Source: Sulfitobacter sp. D7 (lineage in GTDB: Bacteria; Pseudomonadota; Alphaproteobacteria; Rhodobacterales; Rhodobacteraceae). From it: DNA of 64,000 bases. Both the position numbers and the translations under genes were made by a program. Numbering within the stretch: the first letter of the stretch is position 1; every line of letters starts with the position of its first letter. The notes under the pieces are model-generated. The model saw nothing but the letters and a program-made list of their open reading frames with translations. It ran no database searches and was not told the origin of the DNA. The stretch is taken from contig NZ_CP020695.1 in the NCBI RefSeq assembly GCF_003611275.1, positions 62,001 through 126,000 on the forward strand. The letters are read 5' to 3'. Shown here one piece after another: positions 36,699 to 45,336 of the stretch.

Positions 36699-38396
36699 AT
36701 GGCGCAAATCATCGTTCCCGCCGAGGCCCAAGGCGCGGTGCTCGTCTCGCCCGAGGGGTTGAGTTTCTGGGGTGGCGTCGATCCGGCCAGCGGCAAGGTC
36801 ATCGACGCGCATCACCCGCTGTGCGGTCAGTCGCTGGCGGGGAAGATCGTGTTGATGTCCACCAGTCGGGGGTCTTGCACCGGCAGTGGCGTGCTGTTGG
36901 AACTGGCGCTGAATGGCCATGCGCCCGCCGCCTTGGTTTTCCGCGAGGCCGAAGACATCCTGACCTTGGGGGCGCTGATCGCGGGCAAAATGTTCGACAA
37001 GCCGCTCGCGGTACTGCGCCTCGGCGCAAACGACTACGACCTGCTCGCCAAAGCGCGCAGCGCGCGGATTACGCCGGAGATGCTGAGCACGGATGAGTGG
37101 GACTTGCCGCTGTCCGACAGGCCCGCCCGCGATCTGCATCTCACCGCTGAGGATCAAGCGATGCTGGACGGAGCCCACGGCCCGGCCGTGCAACTGGCGA
37201 TGGAGATCATCTGCACCATGGCGCGCGGGCAGGGGGCCGAGAGGCTGGTCGACGTGACCCGCGTGCATATCGACGGCTGCATCTACGCCAGCCCGGCCAA
37301 TCTGCTTTTTGCCCAGACCATGGCCGATATGGGCTCGCAGGTGCGGGTGCCAACGACGATGAACGCCATCTCGGTCGATCACGGCAACTGGCGCGCGCAA
37401 GGCGTGCCGCCGGATTTCGGCCTGCCCGCCAGCCGTCTGGCCGATGCCTATGTTACCATGGGTGCGCGGCCCAGTTTCACCTGCGCGCCTTACCAGCTGC
37501 CCGCCCCGCCCGAGCGCGGCGAGTTCATCGCGTGGTCTGAATCCAACGCCGTGATCTATGCCAATAGCGTGCTTGGCGCGCGGACGGTGAAACATCCCGA
37601 TTTCCTCGACCTGTGCATCGCGCTGACCGCACGCGCGCCGCTTTCGGGGGTCTATCTGGATGAACACCGCGCCCCACGCCGGGTGATCGATGTGGCATTG
37701 CCCGCGCAATATGACGAGGCGATCTGGCCGATGCTCGGCTGGCTGGCGGGGCAGGCGGCACCGGACCGGATCCCGCTGCTGCGCGGGCTGGAAACCGCTG
37801 CGCCGAACGAGGATGACCTCAAAGCGCTCTGCGCCGCCTTTGGCACCACCTCCGCCGCGCCGATGCTGCATGTGGCAGGCGTCACGCCCGAAGCCGATCT
37901 GCCCCCCGTGGCTAAGGCCGATACGCTGCGCATCACGTCCAAAGACCTGCGCCGTGTCTGGCGGCAATTCAACGCGGGGCCTGCGCAGGTCGATCTCGTG
38001 GCCTTCGGCAGCCCGCATTTCTCGCTCGCGGAATGCCGAGCTTTGGATGCGGCTCTGGCCGGGCGAAAACGTCACCCAGACACGGCGGTTATCGTTACCC
38101 TTGGGCATGACACGCTCACGGCGGCGCGCGACGACGGCACCGTGGCGCGGCTCGAAGCGGCAGGGGTGCAGGTCGTGCCCGACATCTGCTGGTGCTCGAT
38201 TTCCGAGCCGGTCTTCCCGCCCTCGACCAAGGTGTTGATGACCAACTCGGGCAAATATGCCCATTACGCACCGGGCCTTTCAGGCCGTGGAGTGCGCTTT
38301 GGCAGCATCGCCGATTGCGTGGATGCTGCCGTGACCGGGCAGGCCGGAGAAGCTTTGCCCAAATGGCTGGCTGAGGAGGAGACAAACAATGCGTAG
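36699..38396 (+). CDS. Aconitase-X fusion protein, probable cis-3-hydroxy-L-proline dehydratase
   Basis: This 565-residue protein joins the small swivelling domain (DUF126-like, residues about 1-135, with [18 protein letters not shown]) to the large domain (DUF521-like, about 140 onward). The large domain has [38 protein letters not shown] and a C-terminal [10 protein letters not shown] / [14 protein letters not shown]. The cysteines are candidate metal-cluster ligands. Single-chain AcnX proteins of this kind have been reported, as I recall, as cis-3-hydroxy-L-proline dehydratases. They give pyrroline-2-carboxylate, which the reductase at 28638 would turn into proline. ATG 36699 follows GGAAAGG. 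Confidence 0.85.
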   Translation: MAQIIVPAEAQGAVLVSPEGLSFWGGVDPASGKVIDAHHPLCGQSLAGKIVLMSTSRGSCTGSGVLLELALNGHAPAALVFREAEDILTLGALIAGKMFDKPLAVLRLGANDYDLLAKARSARITPEMLSTDEWDLPLSDRPARDLHLTAEDQAMLDGAHGPAVQLAMEIICTMARGQGAERLVDVTRVHIDGCIYASPANLLFAQTMADMGSQVRVPTTMNAISVDHGNWRAQGVPPDFGLPASRLADAYVTMGARPSFTCAPYQLPAPPERGEFIAWSESNAVIYANSVLGARTVKHPDFLDLCIALTARAPLSGVYLDEHRAPRRVIDVALPAQYDEAIWPMLGWLAGQAAPDRIPLLRGLETAAPNEDDLKALCAAFGTTSAAPMLHVAGVTPEADLPPVAKADTLRITSKDLRRVWRQFNAGPAQVDLVAFGSPHFSLAECRALDAALAGRKRHPDTAVIVTLGHDTLTAARDDGTVARLEAAGVQVVPDICWCSISEPVFPPSTKVLMTNSGKYAHYAPGLSGRGVRFGSIADCVDAAVTGQAGEALPKWLAEEETNNA

Positions 38397-39420
38397 CAGT
38401 AAGACCGTTCACGTCATTTCTGCCCATGCCGAGGGCGAAGTCGGCGATGTGATCGTCGGCGGTGTCACCCCGCCCCCCGGCGACACGCTTTGGGAGCAAA
38501 GCCGTTGGATCGCGCGGGACCAGACGCTCCGCAACTTCGTGCTGAACGAGCCGCGCGGCGGGGTGTTTCGCCATGTGAACCTGCTCGTCCCGCCGAAAGA
38601 CCCGCGCGCCGATGCGGCCTTTATCATCATGGAGCCGGAGGACACGCCGCCGATGTCGGGCTCCAACTCGATCTGCGTGTCGACTGTCCTGCTGGACGGG
38701 GGGATCCTGCCGATGACCGAACCGGTGACGGAGCTAACGCTCGAAGCGCCGGGCGGGCTGGTGAAGGTCCGCGCGGAATGTCGCAATGGCAAGGCGGAGC
38801 GTATTTTCGTGCAGAACCTGCCGAGCTTCGCCGCCCGGTTGGATGTGCCGCTTGAGGTCGAAGGGCTGGGCAGGCTCACCGTCGATACCGCCTATGGCGG
38901 CGACAGTTTCGTGGTCGTCGATGCCGCGGCGATGGGGTTTTCGCTGGAGGCGCATGAGGCCCATGACATCGCCCGCCTCGGCGTGCGGATCACCAATGCC
39001 GCGAATGCTGCGATGCGGTTTGAGCACCCCGAGAACCCCGATTGGCAGCATTTCTCATTTTGCCTTTTTGCCGGGCCAGTCATCCGCGACGCGACCGGTC
39101 TGCGCGCCGGGGCGGCGGTGGCAATCCAGCCGGGCAAGGTCGATCGCTCCCCCACGGGCACGGCGCTCTGCGCGCGGATGGCGCTGCTGCATGCGCGGGG
39201 GGAAATGGGGGTGGAGGACAGCCTGACCACGGTCTCGCTGATCGGCTCGACCTTTACCGGGCGGATCTTGGGCGAGACGCGCGTCGGCGATCATCCGGCG
39301 ATCCTTCCCGAACTCTCTGGGCGGGGCTGGGTCACAGGCATCCACCAGCACATGCTAGACCCCGATGACCCGTGGCCCGGCGGCTACCGACTGTCCGACA
39401 CTTGGGGGGCACGCGGTTAG
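38389..39420 (+). CDS. Proline-racemase-family protein with Ser/Thr active site, probable hydroxyproline dehydratase
   Basis: This 343-residue relative of proline racemase aligns with the epimerase encoded two genes earlier, but the two catalytic cysteines are replaced. Ser90 lies in [11 protein letters not shown] and Thr256 in [12 protein letters not shown]. Replacement of the second cysteine by threonine is known in trans-3-hydroxy-L-proline dehydratases; the accompanying serine at the first site and the loss of the GH pair after it are less usual. Racemisation is therefore unlikely, and water elimination from trans-3-hydroxy-L-proline or a related isomer is the best guess. The start overlaps the AcnX stop by eight bases. 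It is the last gene of the operon. Confidence 0.78.
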   Translation: MRSSKTVHVISAHAEGEVGDVIVGGVTPPPGDTLWEQSRWIARDQTLRNFVLNEPRGGVFRHVNLLVPPKDPRADAAFIIMEPEDTPPMSGSNSICVSTVLLDGGILPMTEPVTELTLEAPGGLVKVRAECRNGKAERIFVQNLPSFAARLDVPLEVEGLGRLTVDTAYGGDSFVVVDAAAMGFSLEAHEAHDIARLGVRITNAANAAMRFEHPENPDWQHFSFCLFAGPVIRDATGLRAGAAVAIQPGKVDRSPTGTALCARMALLHARGEMGVEDSLTTVSLIGSTFTGRILGETRVGDHPAILPELSGRGWVTGIHQHMLDPDDPWPGGYRLSDTWGARG

Positions 39421-39506
39421 GCGCCCATCCCTTTCGCCAAATTGAACCCCGATCCCCCGGCCTGAGTGGGGGCGGGGCGCGGGGTGGATATTCGCCGCGC
39501 TACCGC

Positions 39507-39523
39507 CGCGCCGCCTCGGCGCG
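39507..39523 (+). terminator. Possible terminator of the hydroxyproline operon
   Basis: CGCGCCG (39507-39513) and CGGCGCG (39517-39523) form a perfect 7-bp stem with a CCT loop in the 210-base gap before the second peptide importer. No T-run follows. The rest of the gap is GC-rich until about 39570, where an AT-richer stretch with GATTG / CAATC (39579-39597) probably holds the importer promoter. Confidence 0.35.
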
Positions 39524-39630
39524 AAGCCGCCGTCCTTGGCTGACGCGAGGCAACGTCTTGCATGTGCTCTTCGTTTTCGATTGATTACTTTTCAATCAGA
39601 ACACGAACTTTCAAACAACGGAGAGTCACC

Positions 39631-41247
39631 ATGAAGCTACGCACCACACTTGCATCCTCCGCATTGGCGCTCAGCCTTGCGTTTCAGGCCCAAGCCGCCG
39701 ATGTCCCCGAGGGTGTGAACCTTGCCGAAGATCAAAGCTATACCTTCTGGCTGCTTGACGCGATCAAGTCGATGGACCCGCAGATCAACACCGATGTCGA
39801 AGGTTCGGACGTGCTGCGCAACCTCTTTGAAGGGCTTTATAACGAAGACGGCAATGGCGAACTGGTCCCCGGTGTGGCGCTGGATCATGAGGTCTCCGAA
39901 GACGGCAAGACCTATACGTTCAACCTGCGCAAAGACGCCAAATGGTCCAATGGCGATCCGGTCACGGCCAATGATTTCGTCTATTCTTGGCGCCGTTTGG
40001 CGGACCCGGCGACCGCGTCGGAATACGCATGGTACATGGAGTTGATGCAGGTCGAAAACGCGCCTGAGATCATCGCCGGTGACAAGTCGCCCGAGGAATT
40101 GGGCATCCAAGCCGTCGACGACCACACGCTTGAGGTCAAGATCACCACGCCGCTGCCCTATTTCCCGCAGATGCTGGTGCATGGGTCGACCTTCCCCGTG
40201 CTGCAAAGCGTGGTGGAAGAGCATGGCGACGATTGGACCGATGCGGGCACGCTCGTCGGCAACGGCGCTTATAAACTGGTCGAGCATCAGTTGGGCGAAC
40301 GTGTCGTGATGGAGAAGAACGACACCTATTGGGATACCGACAACGTGGTGATGGAGAAGATCACCGCGCTCACGATCAATGACGTGAACCAAGCGCTGAC
40401 CCGCTATCTGGCGGGTGAGTTGGACCGCGTGGATATCCCCGCCGGGCAGTACCCGCGTCTGAAGAAAGAGTACCCCGAACAGGCGGTCTCAACCCCCTAT
40501 AACTGCTCGTATATCTACATGCTGAACGTAGGGGAAAAGGGCCCCGAGGCGCTGAAAAACGTCAATGTACGCAAAGCCTTGGCCTATGCCATCGACCGCG
40601 ACATCATTGTCGAGCGTATCCTGCAAGGCGGTCAGAAACCGTCGTACAACTGGACCCACTGGGCGATTGCCGATTTCGAGCGTCCCGAGTTGGATTGGGC
40701 CGACAATATGGATCAGGCGCAGCGCGTGGAAAAGGCCAAAGAACTGTTGGCCGAGGCGGGATATGGCCCCGACAACCCGCTCGACCTGACGCTGCAGTAC
40801 AACACATCGGAAGATCACAAAAAGATCGCCATCGCGGCCTCGCAGATGCTCAAGCAGATCGGCGTGAACCTCACGCTGGATAACTACGAGTGGAAAGTGC
40901 ACACCGACCGCATGCAGCGCCAAGACTACGACATGGCGCGCTATGCATGGTGCGGCGACTACAACGAGGCCTCGACCTACCTCGATCTGCTGACCTCATA
41001 TTCGGGCCACAACAACGGCGAGTTCTACAATGACGCTTATGACAAGCTCATGAAGGACAGCAAAACCGCCGAAGACCCGCAGCCGCTTTACAAAGATGCG
41101 GAGCGTATCTTGGCCGAGGAAATGCCGATCATCCCGATCTACCACTACGCCAACGTCGACATGATCGCGGAAGACATCGAAGGTCTGCCCGAGAATAACG
41201 TCAACAACACGTGGTACGGTAAAGACCTCTATCGTACCGCGGAGTAA
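39631..41247 (+). CDS. Peptide ABC transporter substrate-binding protein (OppA-like family 5)
   Basis: This 538-residue periplasmic binding protein has a signal peptide ending near residue 26 (SLAFQAQAADVP) and the family-5 blocks NLFEGLYNEDGNG, FNLRKDAKWSNGDPVTANDFVYSW, LVGNGAYKLVEH and NVRKALAYAIDRD. It is nearer to the OppA (longer oligopeptide) style than the first binding protein in this window. ATG 39631 is preceded by GGAGAG. It heads a complete importer operon lying directly after hydroxyproline catabolism, so peptides rich in hydroxyproline are a conceivable cargo (inference only). Confidence 0.92.
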   Translation: MKLRTTLASSALALSLAFQAQAADVPEGVNLAEDQSYTFWLLDAIKSMDPQINTDVEGSDVLRNLFEGLYNEDGNGELVPGVALDHEVSEDGKTYTFNLRKDAKWSNGDPVTANDFVYSWRRLADPATASEYAWYMELMQVENAPEIIAGDKSPEELGIQAVDDHTLEVKITTPLPYFPQMLVHGSTFPVLQSVVEEHGDDWTDAGTLVGNGAYKLVEHQLGERVVMEKNDTYWDTDNVVMEKITALTINDVNQALTRYLAGELDRVDIPAGQYPRLKKEYPEQAVSTPYNCSYIYMLNVGEKGPEALKNVNVRKALAYAIDRDIIVERILQGGQKPSYNWTHWAIADFERPELDWADNMDQAQRVEKAKELLAEAGYGPDNPLDLTLQYNTSEDHKKIAIAASQMLKQIGVNLTLDNYEWKVHTDRMQRQDYDMARYAWCGDYNEASTYLDLLTSYSGHNNGEFYNDAYDKLMKDSKTAEDPQPLYKDAERILAEEMPIIPIYHYANVDMIAEDIEGLPENNVNNTWYGKDLYRTAE

Positions 41248-41259
41248 CCTCTCGACATT

Positions 41260-41293
41260 CGGGCAGCCCGGCGGTTAGGGCACGGGCTGCCCG
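41260..41293 (+). terminator. Strong hairpin after the OppA-like gene
   Basis: CGGGCAGCCCG (41260-41270) and CGGGCTGCCCG (41283-41293) form a perfect 11-bp stem with a 12-base loop, 12 bases after the stop. ATTCCATTTT follows, giving a modest T-rich tail. It sits before the permease gene, like the hairpins after the other binding-protein genes. Confidence 0.65.
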
Positions 41294-41344
41294 ATTCCAT
41301 TTTGCCCCCCCCTCAACCCCCCCCGTATCCGGAGCGCGCGCCTC

Positions 41345-42262
41345 TTGCTCAGTTACATCCTCAAGCGCCTTGCCATCGCTGTTCCGACGCTGCTTGTGCT
41401 GATCGTCATCTCCTTTCTGCTGATGCATTCCGCCCCTGGCGGGCCCTTCACATCAGAGCGTGAATTGCCGCCGCAGGTGCTGGCGAACCTCAATGCGAAA
41501 TACGGGCTGGACGACCCGCTGTGGAAGCAGATCGGCAGCTATGTTTGGGGCATCGTGACCGAGTTCGATTTCGGGCCGAGCTTTGTTTACAAAGACCGTT
41601 CGGTGAATGAGATCATCGCCCAAGGTTTCCCGATTACGCTGACCTATGGGCTGTTGTCCTTTGCTGTCGCAGTGATCGTCGGCGTTGGCCTTGGCGTGGC
41701 CGCAGCGGTGCGGCACAACTCGCTGCTCGATTATGTCGCGGTTGGGGTTTCCATCGGGGCGCAGGTGCTGCCGAATTTCGTCATGGCGCCGATCTTGGTG
41801 CTGGTCTTTACGCTCTGGCTTGGTTGGTTGCCCGGGGGCGGGTGGCAAGGGCCGGAGTATTGGATCATGCCGGTGATCGCGCTGTCGACATCCTTCATGG
41901 CCTCGATTGCGCGGATCACCCGCTCGTCGATGCTTGAGGTGCTGACCTCGAACCACATCCGCACCGCGCGCGCCAAGGGGCTGCCCGAACGCCGGGTGAT
42001 CCTGCGCCATGCGCTGAAACCCGCGATGCTGCCAGTGATTTCCTATCTGGGCCCCGCTTTCGTGGCGATGATCACCGGCTCCGTGGTGGTCGATATCTAT
42101 TTCTCCACCGGCGGCATCGGCAAGGCTTTCGTCGATTCAGCGCTCAACCGCGATTACGCGGTGATGATGGGGGTGACGATCCTCGTGGGCGCGCTGACCA
42201 TCTTCTTTAACCTCGTGGTCGATATCCTCTACGGGTGGATCGACCCCAAGATCCGGTACTGA
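41345..42262 (+). CDS. Peptide ABC transporter permease (DppB/OppB type)
   Basis: This 305-residue permease begins MLSYILKRLAIAVPTLLVL with the usual first helix. It contains the EAA-loop segment RTARAKGLPERRVILRHALKPA (in parts) and ends near GWIDPKIRY, as DppB/OppB proteins do. The start is TTG at 41345, ten bases after GGAG. Two runs of eight C lie just upstream, between the hairpin and this gene. Confidence 0.92.
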   Translation: MLSYILKRLAIAVPTLLVLIVISFLLMHSAPGGPFTSERELPPQVLANLNAKYGLDDPLWKQIGSYVWGIVTEFDFGPSFVYKDRSVNEIIAQGFPITLTYGLLSFAVAVIVGVGLGVAAAVRHNSLLDYVAVGVSIGAQVLPNFVMAPILVLVFTLWLGWLPGGGWQGPEYWIMPVIALSTSFMASIARITRSSMLEVLTSNHIRTARAKGLPERRVILRHALKPAMLPVISYLGPAFVAMITGSVVVDIYFSTGGIGKAFVDSALNRDYAVMMGVTILVGALTIFFNLVVDILYGWIDPKIRY

Positions 42263-42263
42263 C

Positions 42264-43178
42264 ATGGTGATGACATCCGAACAACGGGTCGAGGCCAGTG
42301 AGATTGCGGGCAAGGGGCGTTCCCCTTGGGCCGATGCGCGGCGGCGGTTCTTTCGCAACAAGGCGGCGCTGATGGGTCTGGTGATCCTCGGCTTCGTCGT
42401 GGTCTTTGCGCTTTTCGGCAACAGCTTTGCGCAATGGTCGAACGAGGAATTGGACTACAACGTCATGGGCCAGATCGTCGAATTGGGTGGGCCGTCGATT
42501 GAAAGCGGCCATTACTTTGGCACCGACGATCTGGGGCGCGATTTGTTCGCCCGCACCGTGCAAGGCACGCAGATCAGCCTCGCGGTGGGCCTTGTCGGCG
42601 CGTTGATTGCCTGTGTGGTCGGCACGCTTTACGGCGCGGTAGCGGGCTACTTCGGCGGGCGCACCGACAGCATCATGATGCGGCTCGTCGATATCTTCAT
42701 GGCCGTGCCTTACATGTTCGTGCTGATCCTGCTCTTGGTGATGTATGGCCGTTCGATCACCATTCTTTTTGCGGGCGTCGGGCTGATCTCATGGATGGAG
42801 ATGGCCCGCATCGTGCGCGGCCAGACGCTGACCATCAAGGGCCGCGAGTTTGTTGAGGCTGCCCGCGCCACCGGCGTTTCGGCCCCGGTCATCATCCTGC
42901 GCCATATCGTGCCCAACCTCTTGGGCGTCATCGCGGTATACGCCACGCTGCTGGTCCCGCTGATGATCCTGACGGAAAGCTTCATCTCTTTTCTCGGGCT
43001 TGGCATTCAGGAACCGCTGACCTCCCTCGGGGCGCTGATCTCCGAAGGGGCGGGCACCATCGCCTATGGCACCACTTGGCAGTTGGGTTTCCCGCTGCTG
43101 TTCTTCTGTCTCACGCTCTTTGGCCTGTTCTTTATCGGCGACGGATTGCGTGACGCGCTCGACCCCAAGGATCGCTGA
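42264..43178 (+). CDS. Peptide ABC transporter permease (DppC/OppC type)
   Basis: This 304-residue permease has a cytoplasmic N-terminus (SPWADARRRFFRNKAALMG), a first helix near residues 32-52, the TDDLGRDLFARTVQG motif and an EAA loop around KGREFVEAARATGVSAP. The family-typical FISFLGLGIQEP segment comes near its end. ATG 42264 is one base past the previous stop. Confidence 0.93.
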   Translation: MVMTSEQRVEASEIAGKGRSPWADARRRFFRNKAALMGLVILGFVVVFALFGNSFAQWSNEELDYNVMGQIVELGGPSIESGHYFGTDDLGRDLFARTVQGTQISLAVGLVGALIACVVGTLYGAVAGYFGGRTDSIMMRLVDIFMAVPYMFVLILLLVMYGRSITILFAGVGLISWMEMARIVRGQTLTIKGREFVEAARATGVSAPVIILRHIVPNLLGVIAVYATLLVPLMILTESFISFLGLGIQEPLTSLGALISEGAGTIAYGTTWQLGFPLLFFCLTLFGLFFIGDGLRDALDPKDR

Positions 43179-44146
43179 TGTCTCTGCTGCAAATCGACAA
43201 TCTCTCTGTCACCTTCGACGGTGAAGACGGCCCCGTGCATGCGGTCAATGACCTGTCGCTCTCCATCGATAAGGGCGAGACGCTTGGCATCGTGGGCGAA
43301 AGCGGGTCGGGCAAAAGCCAGACCGCCTTTTCTGTCATGGGACTGCTCGCGCCGAATGGGCGCACTGATGGCTCGGTAAGGTTTGACGGGCAGGAAATTT
43401 TGGGCGCGAAGCCGAAGGTGCTGAACAAACTGCGGGCTGAGCGGATCGCGATGATCTTTCAAGATCCGATGACTTCGCTCAATCCCTATATGCGCATCGC
43501 CGACCAGATGACCGAGGTGCTGACCCTGCACAAAGGCATGTCCAAACGCGACGCACTGGCGGAGTCGGTGCGGATGTTGGACGCAGTAAAGATCCCCGCA
43601 GCCAAGGAGCGCATCCGCCTCTTCCCGCACGAGTTCTCCGGCGGGATGCGCCAGCGGGTGATGATCGCCATGTCGCTGCTGTGCAAACCCGACCTGCTGA
43701 TCGCGGATGAGCCGACCACCGCGCTCGACGTGACGGTGCAGGCGCAGATCATGGACCTGCTGGGTGATCTGCAAAAGGATTTCGGCATGGCCACGATCCT
43801 CATTACCCATGACCTTGGCGTCGTCGCGGGCTTCTGCGAGCGGGTGCTGGTGATGTACGGTGGCCGCGTGATGGAGCAGGGCCCGACCGAGCCGCTTTTC
43901 GCGCAACCGACGCACCCCTACACCCGTGGCCTTCTGGCTGCCGTGCCGCGGGTCGATGACCAAGACGCCACCATGAAGGCGATCCCCGGCAACCCGCCCA
44001 ACATGGCCGCCCCGCCCGAGGGCTGCCCTTTCCGCCCGCGCTGCTCCTACGCCGGTGAGGATTGCCGCGTGATGCCGCCACTTGCGCCTTTTGCCGAAGG
44101 CCGCGCCCGTGCCTGCCACCGTCCGATTTCGGAGGTCACCGCATGA
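43178..44146 (+). CDS. Peptide ABC transporter ATP-binding protein (DppD/OppD type)
   Basis: This 322-residue ABC ATPase has Walker A GESGSGKS at residues 40-47, signature FSGGMRQRVMIAMSL, Walker B LLIADEPTTALD and the C-terminal oligopeptide-transporter cysteine motif (CPFRPRCSYAGEDC). Its ATG overlaps the preceding stop (TGATG), and its end overlaps the next gene by four bases. Confidence 0.93.
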   Translation: MSLLQIDNLSVTFDGEDGPVHAVNDLSLSIDKGETLGIVGESGSGKSQTAFSVMGLLAPNGRTDGSVRFDGQEILGAKPKVLNKLRAERIAMIFQDPMTSLNPYMRIADQMTEVLTLHKGMSKRDALAESVRMLDAVKIPAAKERIRLFPHEFSGGMRQRVMIAMSLLCKPDLLIADEPTTALDVTVQAQIMDLLGDLQKDFGMATILITHDLGVVAGFCERVLVMYGGRVMEQGPTEPLFAQPTHPYTRGLLAAVPRVDDQDATMKAIPGNPPNMAAPPEGCPFRPRCSYAGEDCRVMPPLAPFAEGRARACHRPISEVTA

Positions 44147-45150
44147 GCCCGCTTCTCTCAGTGCGCGATCTCCACGTTCGTTTCCCCATCACCCGCGCTG
44201 GCGACATGCCTTGGACGAAACCGCGCTATCTGCACGCGGTGAACGGGGTGAGCTTTGATCTGGAGCCGGGCAAAACGCTTGGCGTGGTTGGCGAATCCGG
44301 CTGTGGTAAATCCACCCTCGCGCGGGGTTTGATCCAAATGGTCCCGGCGACGGGGCAGGTGAACTGGCGCGGAGAGACGGACCTGCTGTCACTCTCCCCC
44401 CGGCAGATGAAACCCTACCGTTCTGAGATCCAGATGGTGTTTCAAGACCCTCTGGCCTCGCTCAACCCCCGCATGACGCTGGGCCAGATTATCGCAGAGC
44501 CGCTGCGCACGCACCGGCCCGAGATCTCTGCCAAGGAACGCCGCGCCCGTGTCGCGCAGATGATGGAGCGCGTGGGTCTGCTGCCGCAGATGATCAACCG
44601 CTACCCGCATGAGTTCTCGGGCGGCCAGTGCCAACGCATCGGCATTGCCCGTGCCCTGATCGTGGAGCCGAAGTTGCTGATCTGCGATGAGCCGGTCTCG
44701 GCGCTTGATGTGTCGATCCAAGCGCAGGTGATTGAGTTGCTGAAGGAGCTGCAACGCGATCTGGGGCTGGCGATGATCTTTATCGCCCATGACCTCAGCG
44801 TGGTGAAAAACATCTCGGACGAGGTCATGGTGCTCTATCTGGGCCGCATCATGGAAAAGGCCCCCAAGGCGCAGCTCTACGACAACCCGCAGCACCCCTA
44901 TACGCAGGCGTTGCTTTCGGCGGTGCCGATCCCCGACCCCGTGGCCGAACGCGCCAAGCAGATCGTGCCGATGACGGGCGATATGCCCTCCCCGATGAAC
45001 CCGCCCTCGGGCTGTGTTTTCCGGGGCCGCTGCCCGCGCGTGCAGGCCGATTGCGCTGAGGTGGTGCCAGAACCGGGGCGGGGCGCGCATCAGGTGGCCT
45101 GCATTCACCCCGGCCCGATGCAGGAAAATGAAGTGGCCGTAGGGCGCTGA
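44143..45150 (+). CDS. Peptide ABC transporter ATP-binding protein (DppF/OppF type)
   Basis: This 335-residue ABC ATPase has Walker A GESGCGKS at residues 50-57, signature FSGGQCQRIGIARAL, Walker B LLICDEPVSALD and the C-terminal motif GCVFRGRCPRVQADC. I chose ATG 44143, which makes an ATGA overlap with the DppD-type gene. A longer reading frame from 44062 lies wholly inside that gene. It is the last gene of the second importer operon. Confidence 0.93.
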   Translation: MSPLLSVRDLHVRFPITRAGDMPWTKPRYLHAVNGVSFDLEPGKTLGVVGESGCGKSTLARGLIQMVPATGQVNWRGETDLLSLSPRQMKPYRSEIQMVFQDPLASLNPRMTLGQIIAEPLRTHRPEISAKERRARVAQMMERVGLLPQMINRYPHEFSGGQCQRIGIARALIVEPKLLICDEPVSALDVSIQAQVIELLKELQRDLGLAMIFIAHDLSVVKNISDEVMVLYLGRIMEKAPKAQLYDNPQHPYTQALLSAVPIPDPVAERAKQIVPMTGDMPSPMNPPSGCVFRGRCPRVQADCAEVVPEPGRGAHQVACIHPGPMQENEVAVGR

Positions 45151-45194
45151 CGCCCTGCTGTCGGTTTAAATCCCTTTATAATAACGCTTTACCT

Positions 45195-45218
45195 GCCGCC
45201 TTAGAACCCCGCGGCGGC
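45195..45218 (+). terminator. Possible terminator of the second peptide-importer operon
   Basis: GCCGCC (45195-45200) and GGCGGC (45213-45218) form a 6-bp stem followed by TTTGCATT, 44 bases past the last stop. The stem is short and the T-run brief, so the call is tentative. Confidence 0.35.
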
Positions 45219-45235
45219 TTTGCATTCTGCAAAAA

Positions 45236-45271
45236 TGATATACGTCTATCAAAAATGATTGACGTATATCA
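45236..45271. promoter_or_regulatory. Two tandem LacI-type operators upstream of the pentose operon
   Basis: Two 16-base near-palindromes with central CG, the usual LacI-family form, stand head to tail. They are TGATATACGTCTATCA (45236-45251) and TGATTGACGTATATCA (45256-45271), with centres 20 bases (two helical turns) apart. Together they also form a perfect 11-bp inverted repeat, TGATATACGTC / GACGTATATCA. They lie 65 bases before the LacI-family gene, and the second overlaps the candidate -35 box, which fits negative autoregulation of the whole operon. Confidence 0.75.
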
Positions 45272-45287
45272 AAATATCCTCATAGAT
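45259..45287 (+). promoter_or_regulatory. Candidate promoter of the LacI/xylose operon
   Basis: TTGACG at 45259-45264 is followed after 17 bases by ATAGAT at 45282-45287. The -35 lies inside the second LacI-type operator, so repressor binding would block polymerase. The leader to the regulator ATG would be about 43 bases. Confidence 0.45.
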
Positions 45288-45336
45288 AGGGTCAAGACGC
45301 GCCGCTTGGGAGGGTTGGTGCGATGGGGGAGGGATC

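Noticed and set aside
36675..38264. Minus-strand open frame of 529 codons opposite the aconitase-X gene
   Set aside because: The plus-strand gene has conserved AcnX motifs and fits the operon. The opposite frame has none.
44062..44142. Upstream extension of the second DppF-type gene
   Set aside because: It lies entirely within the DppD-type gene and lacks family resemblance. ATG 44143 forms the usual ATGA overlap.
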